Source: Thoreauomyces humboldtii (taxonomy: Eukaryota; Chytridiomycota; Chytridiomycetes; Spizellomycetales; Powellomycetaceae). From it: a stretch of 19,495 nucleotides of DNA. Positions 9,686 through 18,166 of this stretch are shown piece by piece. The first letter of the stretch is position 1, and each line of letters opens with the position of its first letter. Made by a program: the position numbers and the translations under genes. The stretch lies in contig JADGJA010000409.1 of NCBI GenBank assembly GCA_027596035.1, positions 1 to 19,495 on the forward strand. Direction: 5' to 3'. The notes beneath the pieces were generated by a model. The model was not told where the DNA came from. It worked only from the letters and a program-made list of their open reading frames with translations, and made no database searches.

Positions 9686-11606
9686 ATGGACAACGACAAT
9701 ACTCCTCTCCTATCCGACCTGCCGGGCAAGGCTCCATCGCTAACGCTAGATCTTCCACCTCAGTCCGGAGAGAACCCAGCAATGCCGCACCACCTCCGAA
9801 TGCCTTCGCACAGCCTGGAAAATTACGGCGAGGAACTCACTCCTTCGCCTCAGAGAGCAGACACCGAGTCCCTCCCAGCAGACGACATGACAGCAGAGGA
9901 GCGAATGGAATTCGAAGCCCTCTTCTTCTCGGACCTTCCTCTCCCCACCGGGCCAGCTTCCGGTCCCATCCCACCTTTGGATGTTATTGATGCACAATCC
10001 AAGTCCGTGTCGAAACCTTCTTCGAACGGCCAAATATCACAGCCCGCCGGAATATATCCGTCGAATGCACTCCACAGTCCACCCGTGAAGGCCGTCGCTC
10101 CGTCAAAGTTCTACGGACCCATCGTCGAGCCTCGACAGACGCACCACGCACCGCTGCCCACACCGCCACCGGGCGGTCCGTCCGTGCCTCGCGGAACGTC
10201 CGACAGGAGATCTTCAAGGGACGAGCAGCATCATCAGCAGCAGGGATCCAAGAGCGGAACCCCTGGCTCTCAGACCGTAGGGTCCATCACCGCACCGACG
10301 TCGTCCAAACGACCCTCGTCCGCAATCGACGACGTCGCCGCACCTGCACCGAAAAAGTCCAAGAAGTCTCACAAGAAGAAGGTGGTCGTCGAGGCGGACG
10401 GGGAGAAGGCATCGCTACCGAAGCCGATCGTCAAACCAAAGGTCAAGTCCAAGAAGGTCGTCACAATCGTGCCGTCGCCCGCACCGGAGAAGTCTGTCCA
10501 AAGCACAGCGCAGACTTCTCCAGCCGATACCCCTGCTGGAAGTCCTGGTAAGTCCCTTGCGGATCCTGCGAATTCCGTTCTCGAGAGATCGTTCGGGGGG
10601 TTTTATTTTTTTCCATGTCCGCTGCCGATTCTTACCTGACATGTTTCTCATCGGCTTTGCAGGCAAGACTGGACATGTGCCCGGATCGAAGCGGGAGCGA
10701 CGGAAAAAGGAGATGACCGAGCGACTTGAGCGCTTGGATCAGGACTTTGCGGACAATCGAGAGCGGTGAGTCAAGAAGTGGTACTGAATGCTTGGGTACC
10801 CATGCTCACGTTCTTTTTCATCTCCGTCTGTCAGGATATACGATTATCGGATGAGCGAGTTCCAAAGACACACTCGAAGAGTTCTGTCAGGTAGTGTATG
10901 GACTTATGTCGTTCGTCTGATCTTACGGTCACATGGACTCAATCTCTGTCATCCTCAGGTGATGACCAGGAGTTCCAAGACCTTACGTTGGTGCTGCAGC
11001 AGGATCGAAAAAGGGAGGTGCTGGACGCCCAACTTTTTCGCAACTATCAGCTGGAAGGTGTGGCGATACTATGTGGCGAAGAGTACGAGATCGCATGTAA
11101 AGACTTTGAGGTGAGCTAGCGACGTTGTTTTTTTTTCGTTCATTCAGCAACGAGATGCTTACATTCTCATGCCTTTTACGACAGACGAATCGAGAAGCAA
11201 TGAAGCACCAAATGCTTGCCTACATCGAGGAGAAGAAACGAAAGATCCGGGACCTTCGCACGAACGTTGACATCATGGATCGTGAGTCACCTTCCCTGTC
11301 CTTTTTCATTTTCCGTGTTCTGTCACGCTCTCAAGTTTCTGACCGCTTGACCCACGTGTTCCCTTCTTTCTCACAGTGATAGCAGAAGTCAGCACGAAGG
11401 AACAGATGAGCAATCGGAAAGCCACTCGAGCGGCAGCTGCTGCCAAACTTCCGCACGACGAACCAAAAGAGTCGGGAAGACGAAGGATGAACAACAACAA
11501 CCATCTTCCAGGGATCCACGTCCAGGTTCCCAACGACGTTGCAAACGCCGACCTCGCCCTCATCAGGAAAGCGAGAGGCACGCCGTATCATCGCAAGAAG
11601 CCATGA
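9686..11606 (+). CDS. SDS3: Sds3-like subunit of Sin3 histone deacetylase complex
   Basis: Six exons (9686-10547, 10663-10765, 10835-10890, 10959-11110, 11185-11281, 11377-11606) join in frame into 499 residues. The N-terminal 290 residues are low-complexity, rich in Pro, Ser and Lys, with a likely nuclear signal at 223-232 (KK-S-KK-S-H-KKK). Residues about 297-424 match the Sds3/BRMS1/Dep1 pattern: charged coiled coil, then EYEIACKDFETNREAMKHQ and a helix with IEEKKRKIRDLR, comparable with the human SUDS3 coiled coil. The tail (a basic GRRR patch, then a VPNDVANADLALIRKA stretch) resembles the end of the same domain. Sds3 proteins hold Sin3 and the Rpd3-type deacetylase together in the nucleus. 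The start is the first in-frame ATG; introns are 68-115 bp. The family call is fairly strong; Dep1 or another BRMS1-like paralogue is the main alternative. Confidence 0.78.
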
Positions 11607-11896
11607 TAGGCAAAAGCTTGGACGACGAAGCCTGGGACAAACCCCTGCTGGTCAAGGGTTTGCGACGAAACAAATATAATTCAGTTTTTGGAGAGGGGAC
11701 GGGAGGGATAGGATCATGACAGGTAGCCGGGGAACAGTTGAGCATATAGACAGCACACCCAAAACACACAGACGAAACGCTTTTTTATCCTCCGTCCTAC
11801 CGCTAGATGAAAAAGAAACGGTGGGGGTTGTGGAGGTGCGTGCTAAGATATATTTTTTTCTTGATGCAAGGACAAACACCATCGTACGCTGTTTCT
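11607..11896. other. convergent gap between Sds3-like and mS38 genes
   Basis: A 290-bp tail-to-tail spacer. AT-rich runs near 11667-11690 and 11780-11790, and a T run near 11850-11860, could end the plus-strand transcript. A-rich stretches read as T-rich on the minus strand and could serve mS38. No gene is seen. Confidence 0.4.
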
Positions 11897-13027
11897 TCAC
11901 TCCTGCTTCTCCCTCTGAGCGCCTCCCTTCTTCCTCCTCTCCTTGTTGTACCGGGTGGAATCCCTCACGGCCGCCCTGGCCTTCTTCCACTTGTGCTTGT
12001 TCATCTTCTTTCTCCTCCTCTTCAGGATGCTGATGGCGTGCACGACCGTCTTCCTCTCGTCCCTTCGCAAACGTTGCCTTCTTCCCACGGTCGACGCTCG
12101 CATCACCGCGTCATCGTCCGGCTCCATGGTGGTCATCCTCTCGAACGCCTCCTCCGACCGGTCGGCATGGAACAGGGACTGCGGCGGGAGGGGTTGGTGC
12201 TGTCCGACCTGGTAAGCGGGACCCGAGTTGTCCACCATCTGCTTCATGGTCATCCCGCAGTTGGTCTCGGCCGACGCGTAAAACGCGGCGAGGACGTCCT
12301 CGTCGTCCGGAGTGATGGACGGCCGTCGGGACAGGATGGCGACGGCGGCTGCCTTCTTTTCCGTCTCGGTGGGTGGCGGTGATGGTGGGTGGAGTGTGGA
12401 TGGAAGGGGCTTGTTGATGGATTTGTAGACGAGGTAGTCTGCGACGGTGGGTTTTGGATTGGAATTGGACGCGGTGCCGAGGTAGGAGTCGGATGAGGAG
12501 CCAGACATCGTGGATGGCATGACGGCCGGATCGATCGAGCTGAAGAGTTTGTGATGAGATGGTGGGAGGTGGGGAGTGAAGGTGTTGAAGATCTTTGCGT
12601 ATTCGTCGTTGTACCGTGCTGTTGAGGCAGAAAGTGTCAGTGACCGACGGACACTTGTACACAAACCTCTTCTCCGAGGAAGATGCTGATGAAAGGCTTT
12701 ACCAATGTCGGTGACATCCCTGTCAACGTCCCGCGCCCTCTTCTGCATGCTGGCCCTTGTCGCAGCCGTCAAGTCGTCCACGTTGACCAGCGGTCGGTGG
12801 GTGGCGAAGAAGGCCGAGAGAGCAAAGTCCCTGTCCTTTCGGTTCGCAATGAGGTGACTGAGGTTGAGTTTGCGTCGACTAATTGCCGGATCCTCGTGGA
12901 GCCCTGTGACGTTCACTTGAATGCCTCCCTTTCCTCCGCTCGTAAAGTGGCGGACCAGAAAGGGGGAGGTGGACGGGCTGAGACCAGGGACGGCGCGACA
13001 TGCAGCGACGGCTCGTTGTCGGAACAT
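11897..13027 (-). CDS. COX24: mitochondrial small ribosomal subunit protein mS38
   Basis: The C-terminal 46 residues (303-348) carry the diagnostic basic motif of mS38 (AURKAIP1 in animals, Qri5/Cox24 in yeast; DUF1713): SILKRRRKKMNKHKWKKAR. mS38 binds rRNA in the mitochondrial small subunit and is needed for COX1 translation in yeast. The start at 13027 gives a mitochondrial presequence (FRQRAVAACRAV ... RHFTS); an upstream in-frame ATG at 13150 would add 41 residues without this property. I infer one intron (12702-12619, 84 bp) because of a GTAAAG donor, a CTGAC branch site and an AACAG acceptor. Splicing gives 348 residues. The intron is a multiple of three with no stop, so the unspliced message also stays open (376 residues). 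The middle is poorly conserved. Confidence 0.85.
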   Translation of the reverse strand: MFRQRAVAACRAVPGLSPSTSPFLVRHFTSGGKGGIQVNVTGLHEDPAISRRKLNLSHLIANRKDRDFALSAFFATHRPLVNVDDLTAATRASMQKRARDVDRDVTDIGKAFHQHLPRRRGLCTSVRRSLTLSASTARYNDEYAKIFNTFTPHLPPSHHKLFSSIDPAVMPSTMSGSSSDSYLGTASNSNPKPTVADYLVYKSINKPLPSTLHPPSPPPTETEKKAAAVAILSRRPSITPDDEDVLAAFYASAETNCGMTMKQMVDNSGPAYQVGQHQPLPPQSLFHADRSEEAFERMTTMEPDDDAVMRASTVGRRQRLRRDERKTVVHAISILKRRRKKMNKHKWKKARAAVRDSTRYNKERRKKGGAQREKQE

Positions 13028-13151
13028 GAAGAAGATGCTGGATAGACGAGCCTGGTATCTATCTGAGTGACACTTGACGGAGACGTCTGATGAGTTCTGT
13101 TCTCCAAACGACGGCGGAACGAGTCTAGGGAAATATAAGGCACTGTGCATG

Positions 13152-13162
13152 GGGTTAGGGTT
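13152..13162 (-). promoter_or_regulatory. TTAGGG/telobox-like element
   Basis: GGGTTAGGGTT on the plus strand reads AACCCTAACCC on the mS38 strand, about 125-135 bp before the mS38 start codon. It matches the core bound by Tbf1/Teb1-type Myb factors, which act at ribosomal and other growth genes in several fungi. It is far too short to be a telomere. Binding is inferred. Confidence 0.35.
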
Positions 13163-13172
13163 GCTGCTGTGA

Positions 13173-13270
13173 TGTGTGTGTGTGTGGTCTGTCCGATTCG
13201 GCTGGACATTGTGTCAATCCATTTCACACCCGAAAGGACATGTGTTCCCCATCTCCCACACACACACACA
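13173..13270. repeat. inverted (TG)7 ... (CA)7 pair
   Basis: Seven TG units at 13173-13186 and seven CA units at 13257-13270 are perfect complements separated by 70 bp. They could form a cruciform or simply be two microsatellites. They sit in the shared promoter. Confidence 0.7.
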
Positions 13271-13525
13271 ACACCGCCGGAAACATCCCACTACCTACCG
13301 TCTCACCATAGCCGTTATAGGCAGTTCTTGACATCGAGACAAGCAACGTCTTCCCCATCTCAGCATCCCCAGTTTCCCTCTTCTCTGCGTCTCTCCGTCG
13401 TCTCTGTCTTGTTCCCTTCGCGTTTTCCGCTGTGAGCGGTTCCTACGGTTTCTCCACCGAGCGACTCCTTCGGCGACCGCCGACCCTCTTCCTTCCGATC
13501 CCCGTGTGGTCAACACTGAGGCATC

Positions 13526-15109
13526 ATGATGGCTGTGGAGGACAACTCTTCATCCACCGTTGCCACATCGTCAGCAAAGACGGCACCTTCTACCATCGTC
13601 GGCTCAAGAGTCTGCGTTAACTCACATTATGGTACCATTCGCTTTCACGGACCCGTCCCCCATGGCTCTCCGTCCCTCTGGTACGGCATCGAGTGGGATG
13701 ATCCCTCCCGGGGAAAGCACTCGGGCACCCACGATGACGTCGTCTACTTTCACACCATCGTCCCAGGAAGCGCCTCGTTCCTTCGCGAGACCAAGGTTCC
13801 CCAGGATGCCTTCGGAGTCTCCTTCCTCGCCGCCCTCGAGTCAAAGTACCTGGCCGTCCAACCCGGCGACAGCGTCGTCCGCTTCGGAGGCGGAACCGGC
13901 GTGGAGGTCGAGACGGTCGGATGGGACAAGGTGGCCAAGAAGGTCGCGCAGCTGGGATCCCTGCGAGAGGTCGGGTTGGCGGAACGGATGGTCGCGGGGG
14001 GACGCAGGAGAGGGCAGACGGATCGAGGTGCAATCGCGAGGACGTGTCCCGAGATCGAGGATCTGGACCTGTCGAGGAACCTGCTGGGCTGGTGGAGGGA
14101 CGTGGCCGACATCTGCGACGAGCTGGTCTCGTTGAGGTCACTACGGCTGGCTCACAATCGGTTCGCGGTCGTGAACGAGGACGACGCGACACGCATGGAA
14201 GGCGCGTTCCCGAAACTAAAGGCATTGACCCTCCTCGGAACCCACATGCCGTGGACAGAAGCGGAGGCCGTCCAGAAATGGCTGCCTTCCCTCGACGAGC
14301 TTCATTTCGGTTTCAACCGACTCGCGACGTTCCCTACATCCGTGGTGGGGTTCGACGTTCTCAGAGTCTTGAACCTTGAAAACAACAATCTATCGTCTTG
14401 GACAGAGATTCGAAAACTTGCACACCTTCCGGTTCTAGCCACCCTGATGCTGAACCACAACAACATAACCACAATCGATCCTCCCTCGTCCGCCACAGAG
14501 TTCCGAACCCTTCAGTCCTTGAGCATAAGCGACAACAGAATAGCCACCTGGTCCTCCGTCCACGCCCTGAACGCCTTCCCGGCTCTGAAAGACGTCCGCA
14601 TCCGTCGAAATCCAACCTTCGAAGGCGTCTCCACGGACGATCTGCACTCGTTCCTGGTGGGGAGACTCGGCAAGCTCACCCATATCAACGGATCCCTCGT
14701 GACGCCCCAGATCCGACGCGACGCCGAACTGTACTACCTCGCCCGATGCGCAAAGGACGCCCTGGACCTCTCCGTCGACGACCTCCTCGTCCTTCACCCT
14801 CGGTACGAGGACCTGGTGAGCGAACACGGAGCCCCCGTCGTCGCGCCCGCGTCTGCCACCTCGACGGTGCTGAAGGACAGGGTGGTTGTGGTCTCGCTCG
14901 TGTGTGGGCAAAGGAAGGCAAGGAAGAAGATACCCGGGAACATGAACGTCAGACCGTTGAGGGTCATGGCGTCCAGGATGTTTGGATTGAAGGGACACGT
15001 GAGGTTGATCCGGATGGACCCGGAAGGCGGGGAGGTTGAGATGGAGGACGATCTGAGGGACGTGGACTTTTACGGTCTGGTCGCGGGAGAGGAGATCAGA
15101 GTGGAATGA
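13526..15109 (+). CDS. TBCE: tubulin-folding cofactor E
   Basis: An intronless 527-residue protein with the three domains of TBCE in order (Pac2 in budding yeast, Alp21 in fission yeast). A CAP-Gly domain (about 26-90) has the family variant GKHSGTHDD at 63-71, where the last residue differs from the usual Gly. Leucine-rich repeats follow (about 175-420; for example IEDLDLSRNLLGWW and LRVLNLENNNLSSW). A ubiquitin-like domain runs from about 453 to 527. TBCE binds alpha-tubulin and works with cofactors C and D in making and dismantling alpha/beta heterodimers in the cytosol. Two ATG codons start the frame; the first is used. The last 57 codons are repeated in damaged form near 18005. Confidence 0.95.
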   Translation: MMAVEDNSSSTVATSSAKTAPSTIVGSRVCVNSHYGTIRFHGPVPHGSPSLWYGIEWDDPSRGKHSGTHDDVVYFHTIVPGSASFLRETKVPQDAFGVSFLAALESKYLAVQPGDSVVRFGGGTGVEVETVGWDKVAKKVAQLGSLREVGLAERMVAGGRRRGQTDRGAIARTCPEIEDLDLSRNLLGWWRDVADICDELVSLRSLRLAHNRFAVVNEDDATRMEGAFPKLKALTLLGTHMPWTEAEAVQKWLPSLDELHFGFNRLATFPTSVVGFDVLRVLNLENNNLSSWTEIRKLAHLPVLATLMLNHNNITTIDPPSSATEFRTLQSLSISDNRIATWSSVHALNAFPALKDVRIRRNPTFEGVSTDDLHSFLVGRLGKLTHINGSLVTPQIRRDAELYYLARCAKDALDLSVDDLLVLHPRYEDLVSEHGAPVVAPASATSTVLKDRVVVVSLVCGQRKARKKIPGNMNVRPLRVMASRMFGLKGHVRLIRMDPEGGEVEMEDDLRDVDFYGLVAGEEIRVE

Positions 15110-15490
15110 GAAAAGATCGCACAGACGCTGCGATCCCCAGTATTGTGGAAGTACAATCCTCCATCAGATTTTCGGCGGGTCCGTCGATGGCTCCCTCCCC
15201 ACAGGAGGCGGGTCCAAATCTTGGTGCCCATCAGTCCTGCCACTTCCACCGCAACGTACGCTTGCCGAAACATCTCAAACTTATGCGCTAGTCTACCCGC
15301 CTTCTCGATCAACGCCAGATACGCGGGATGATCGAAGCGTGCCCGCTTGTATCCCCTCGCCTGGTGCTCCATGACGGTAAAACAGTAGCTCCGATCGAAA
15401 ACTCTCCAGCTTCTCCGTCCCGTCGAGAGGTATGTCGTACTGTACGTGGCGACGTCCGTGATCCTCTTCCTTGATCTGCGAGCAGGAGGG
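14934..15490. repeat. left copy of TBCE-tail/MCU segmental duplication
   Basis: This segment matches the region 18005-19130. It begins inside the TBCE ubiquitin-like domain, crosses the stop codon and runs into the 3' half of a minus-strand MCU copy, then jumps to sequence from near the end of MCU exon 1. The longest exact match I checked is 38 bases (15331-15368 against 18370-18407). The internal jump at about 15380-15393 removes roughly 600 bp present in the right copy. Confidence 0.88.
15163..15490 (-). pseudogene. truncated MCU copy
   Basis: Read on the minus strand, this matches two parts of the intact MCU gene at the right end. One is the end of exon 1 (about 19032-19130). The other is the C-terminal part of exon 3, including HQARGYKRARF and a stretch parallel to the intact HKIEMLRQEYVAVEVAGLM. 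Everything between is gone: the end of exon 1, both introns, all of exon 2 with the pore motif and first membrane helix, and the start of exon 3. Two single-base insertions near 15220 shift the frame before the old stop, which is still a stop triplet at 15163-15165. A long minus-strand frame passes through the fragment (15915-15070), but the remains cannot form a channel. Confidence 0.85.
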
Positions 15491-16137
15491 TGGGAAATGA
15501 ATTGGCGTTTACTTACGTAAGGCTGGCTGATGTTCTCGGTTGCCAACTGGGATCCATCTGTGCGCAGTACTGTACAGTACAGTACAATTTGCTGTACTTT
15601 TTTTTCAGTTTCCCTTTGGTGCGCGTCCAGAAAAGCGCCGATCCAATCAGCAAAGGGGAAGCAGCTCCTACTCCGTCTACAGTACCAGCCTTGGCTACAG
15701 CCTACCGGTACGGGACCCTCGTCGTCCTTTGGGAATCGGAAGGCTCCTCGGAGAGACACGCAGATCAGAGCCTCTCTACCAGTACTTTTTGCCCGAAAGG
15801 GAGAAAGACGGTTGCATCTCTTGTTCGACGGGCAACGACATGATGCAGGTGTTGTACCGGTACTCTTCCCCGGGGACAGCATGCTACGGGCATGAGGCAA
15901 GCCGAGAGCGCCCATTCTGAGAGTCCTTCACTGCCCTTCCATCATCAAGACGCCGCCGAACCTGTTTTGCCAACCGGCTTCCTCTACCAACGACGAACAG
16001 TACTGCAGCACATCGACGGTTCATACACCTATCATTTAACGACATTGCAGTGAGCAGGTGTCGGCCCAGTCCCATAATCGGGCAACTCTCCTCCCTGATA
16101 CACTCCGTCGCTCGTTCACGACCTCATCAAAAACCCG
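15491..16137 (+). promoter_or_regulatory. upstream region of the SH3 membrane gene, rich in GTAC
   Basis: This stretch after the MCU fragment precedes the next start codon by up to 647 bp. It contains eleven GTAC tetramers between 15567 and 16003, four of them exactly five bases apart (15567, 15572, 15577, 15582), plus a T run at about 15597-15605. Two more GTAC lie just to the left at 15437 and 15442. No homology to the intact MCU gene continues past about 15490. No gene is recognised. Confidence 0.5.
15567..15597. repeat. short 5-bp GTACA/GTACT repeat
   Basis: Four GTAC cores with a 5-bp period followed by a fifth core at 15594. Each core is a palindrome, so the cluster is also partly self-complementary. 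Confidence 0.7.
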
Positions 16138-17744
16138 ATGCGGTCAGAACTCTCCATACCCCGATCGCTCCTCCTCCTCCTCTGTGTCTTCCTCTCCCCA
16201 TTACGTTCTTCTGTCCAAGCCGCATGGGCTCCGGCCCTGGCCGGGCAACCAGCAGCCGCAGCTCCATCGGCAGCACCGACGCTAGCTGCGGAAAACTCGA
16301 CCGCAGGCACCGATGTCGCCCCAATGTGCGGGGCTCCTTGGTTGGTCTGGTGGGGCTTGTCTTTTGACTGGCCGAAGGAGTCCTCCTCCCAAAAGGACAA
16401 CCTTTGTGCTTGGTAAGTTATGGTTGTCCGCAGGATGCATGCCACCCGCCCGTCGCCGCAACACTTCGTCTCGTCCTATTGCCTACATGTCACTTACCAT
16501 CGTCCTTCATTCCGAACAGTTCAAATTGGTGTGGAAATCGACTTGAATGCATACTATTCAGCTACAACAACACGAGCAACCTATGCACCTCGCGGACCGT
16601 CGTGAAATCAAAAGATTACACGACACTGCAGCGAGCCGATCCAACCTATCCCTATACGGGGGTTCCAAACGGCACGGATCCTCTCCTCGCCAACATCACG
16701 ACTCCGAGCTCCTACTCCTGCATGTCCCAATGTCAGGATATTCCGTCTTGCATGTATATCACTTGGGGCAACAAACTTCACGACTGCCAGCTTTACGGAG
16801 CCTCGATCGTGGACCAACAATACTCGGTTGGATTCTGGCCGGACGTCCAGTCGAAATGGACGAACAACCCGAAGTCACCTCGACCGACCTCGGTCACCGT
16901 GACATCCGTCGACGTTGTCCCGACTGCGACCCGAACGCGGGGCGCCGGAGCAGGCAGGACGAGCTCGGCCACGGGACGAGCGGACGTGACGGCTGCCAAG
17001 AGCGGGAGCAGTCTGTCATCGGACGACGACTCGAAGGGTGGCAGCTCTCCGAGCCCGGGCGTCATCGCCGGAGCGGTGGTCGGCGTACTGGGATTCGTCG
17101 CCCTTCTCGCGGCTGGCATCGCCTTCCTCATCGTCCTTCGACGAAGACGGGCCGCAGACGGGAAAGACATCCATGATACCCACGCGGACGGTCCCGACGA
17201 CCCTCATCCCGTCCTTCCGTTCCACGTGACACAACCATCGCCAGCACCACCGCACACACGACAGCCATTGACACTCTCGATCCCGAACCGAAGTCTCCCT
17301 TCCATCGTCCCCGCTGCCACGACGTTTCCATTAGTGGCACCACCAGCTTACGCCGAAACAGTCGAAGCGTCCTCCCCTCGGTCCCCGTCGACCACCACCG
17401 CCCTTCCCCTTCTCACGCCGCTCTTCTTCTCCGCTCCCCTCCTTCCGGGACCTGACCCAGGGACAGAGTTCACGGCCGTGCAGGACCAGCTTCCCCTAGA
17501 CCCCAAAGACCTCGCGATGAAACGGGGCGACCACATCGTCGTCGAAAGGTTCGACGGGAGCGAGGTGGACCAAGGGGAGAAATCCAGAGGAGGGGACTGC
17601 GTCTACGCCGTCAATCTCAGCAGGGGCAACATCGTGGGCTGGGTGGATCTAGCGTTCTTGGTGTCGAAGGATGATTTCGACCTCGTGGAGGACGACGATG
17701 AAATACGGGAGGACGTCGTAGGTGCTGGCGCCGCGTTGGAGTGA
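16138..17744 (+). CDS. single-pass membrane protein: PAN/Apple-like ectodomain plus divergent SH3
   Basis: Two exons (16138-16412, 16520-17744; 107-bp GT-AG intron) join in frame into 499 residues. A signal peptide (Leu-rich, ending near SVQA) is followed by an Ala/Pro-rich stretch and a Cys-rich ectodomain. Cys159, Cys163, Cys169 and Cys181, in SCMSQCQDIPSCMYITWG...DCQLY, resemble a PAN/Apple fold. A Ser/Thr/Gly-rich stalk leads to one membrane helix (273-298) and RRRR. The cytoplasmic part is Pro-rich and then holds an SH3-like domain (409-473): LAMKRGDHIVVERF ... YAVNLSRGNIVGW. Several peptide-binding positions are changed: ALYDY reads AVQDQ, the Trp position is Cys or Val, and the usual Pro is Asp. 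Membrane proteins with a cytoplasmic SH3 occur in fungi (Sho1 and Fus1 types), but this is not either one by sequence. A surface sensor or scaffold is a guess. Confidence 0.8.
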
Positions 17745-18004
17745 GAACAGCTATTTTTGGGCGTTTTGCCCGGACGCAACTTTAGACGACTGGTCCAACT
17801 TAGGGAGAGGGTTCTATGGACCCTTTTGTGTACACTGTTCAGATGCTAGATGCTATCCTCTTATATCCTCTCCCTCATCATTCATCCTCTGCGCACCACG
17901 CAACCTCTTCCGTAAGCGAAATAGCAGTTGGTAAAGCCAGATACGCACGCTCTTTTGCCCTTCACTTCGTCTTGCTGTTTCCTACCCCCCTCACTCGCCT
18001 CTAC
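17745..18004 (+). other. 3' region of the SH3 membrane gene
   Basis: About 260 bp between the stop codon and the start of the duplicated TBCE tail. It has T-rich stretches that may end transcription. No gene or repeat is recognised. Confidence 0.4.
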
Positions 18005-18166
18005 CGGGGAACATGACCGTCAAACCGTTGAGGGTCGTCCGGGATGGATGTTTGGATTGACGGGACACGTGAGGTTGACCCGGAAGGCGGGGAGGTTGGC
18101 ATGGAGGAGGATCTAAGGGACGCGGACGGTTTCCGCGTGGGTGGCGGGAGAGGAGATCAGGGTCCA
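18005..18166 (+). pseudogene. degenerate copy of the TBCE C-terminal tail
   Basis: This matches the last part of the TBCE ubiquitin-like domain (14934-15109), sharing for example the run GGATGTTTGGATTGA and the run GGGAGAGGAGATCAG. It has a deletion of about ten bases relative to TBCE, several small changes, and no longer has the TBCE stop codon. There is no upstream TBCE sequence and no start. It lies 38 bp beyond the stop codon of the intact MCU gene and probably forms part of its 3' untranslated region on the other strand. Confidence 0.85.

Larger units (their letters stand above)
13028..13525. promoter_or_regulatory. divergent promoter of mS38 and TBCE
   Basis: This 498-bp stretch between two divergently transcribed start codons contains a GGGTTAGGGTT element (13152-13162), a (TG)7 run (13173-13186) and a (CA)7 run (13257-13270). 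A long C/T-rich stretch (about 13340-13435) leads toward TBCE. No small gene is evident. Confidence 0.55.

Noticed and set aside
13152..13162. Internal telomere remnant
   Set aside because: Only about two units of TTAGGG-like sequence, so a promoter element is the simpler reading.
13617..14225. 202-codon minus-strand frame opposite TBCE
   Set aside because: Arg/Ser/Pro-rich antisense shadow inside a clearly conserved TBCE gene.
15070..15915. 281-codon minus-strand frame through the MCU fragment as a real gene
   Set aside because: Its only conserved part is the broken MCU remnant. The rest is low-complexity, and it overlaps the TBCE 3' end and the SH3 gene promoter.
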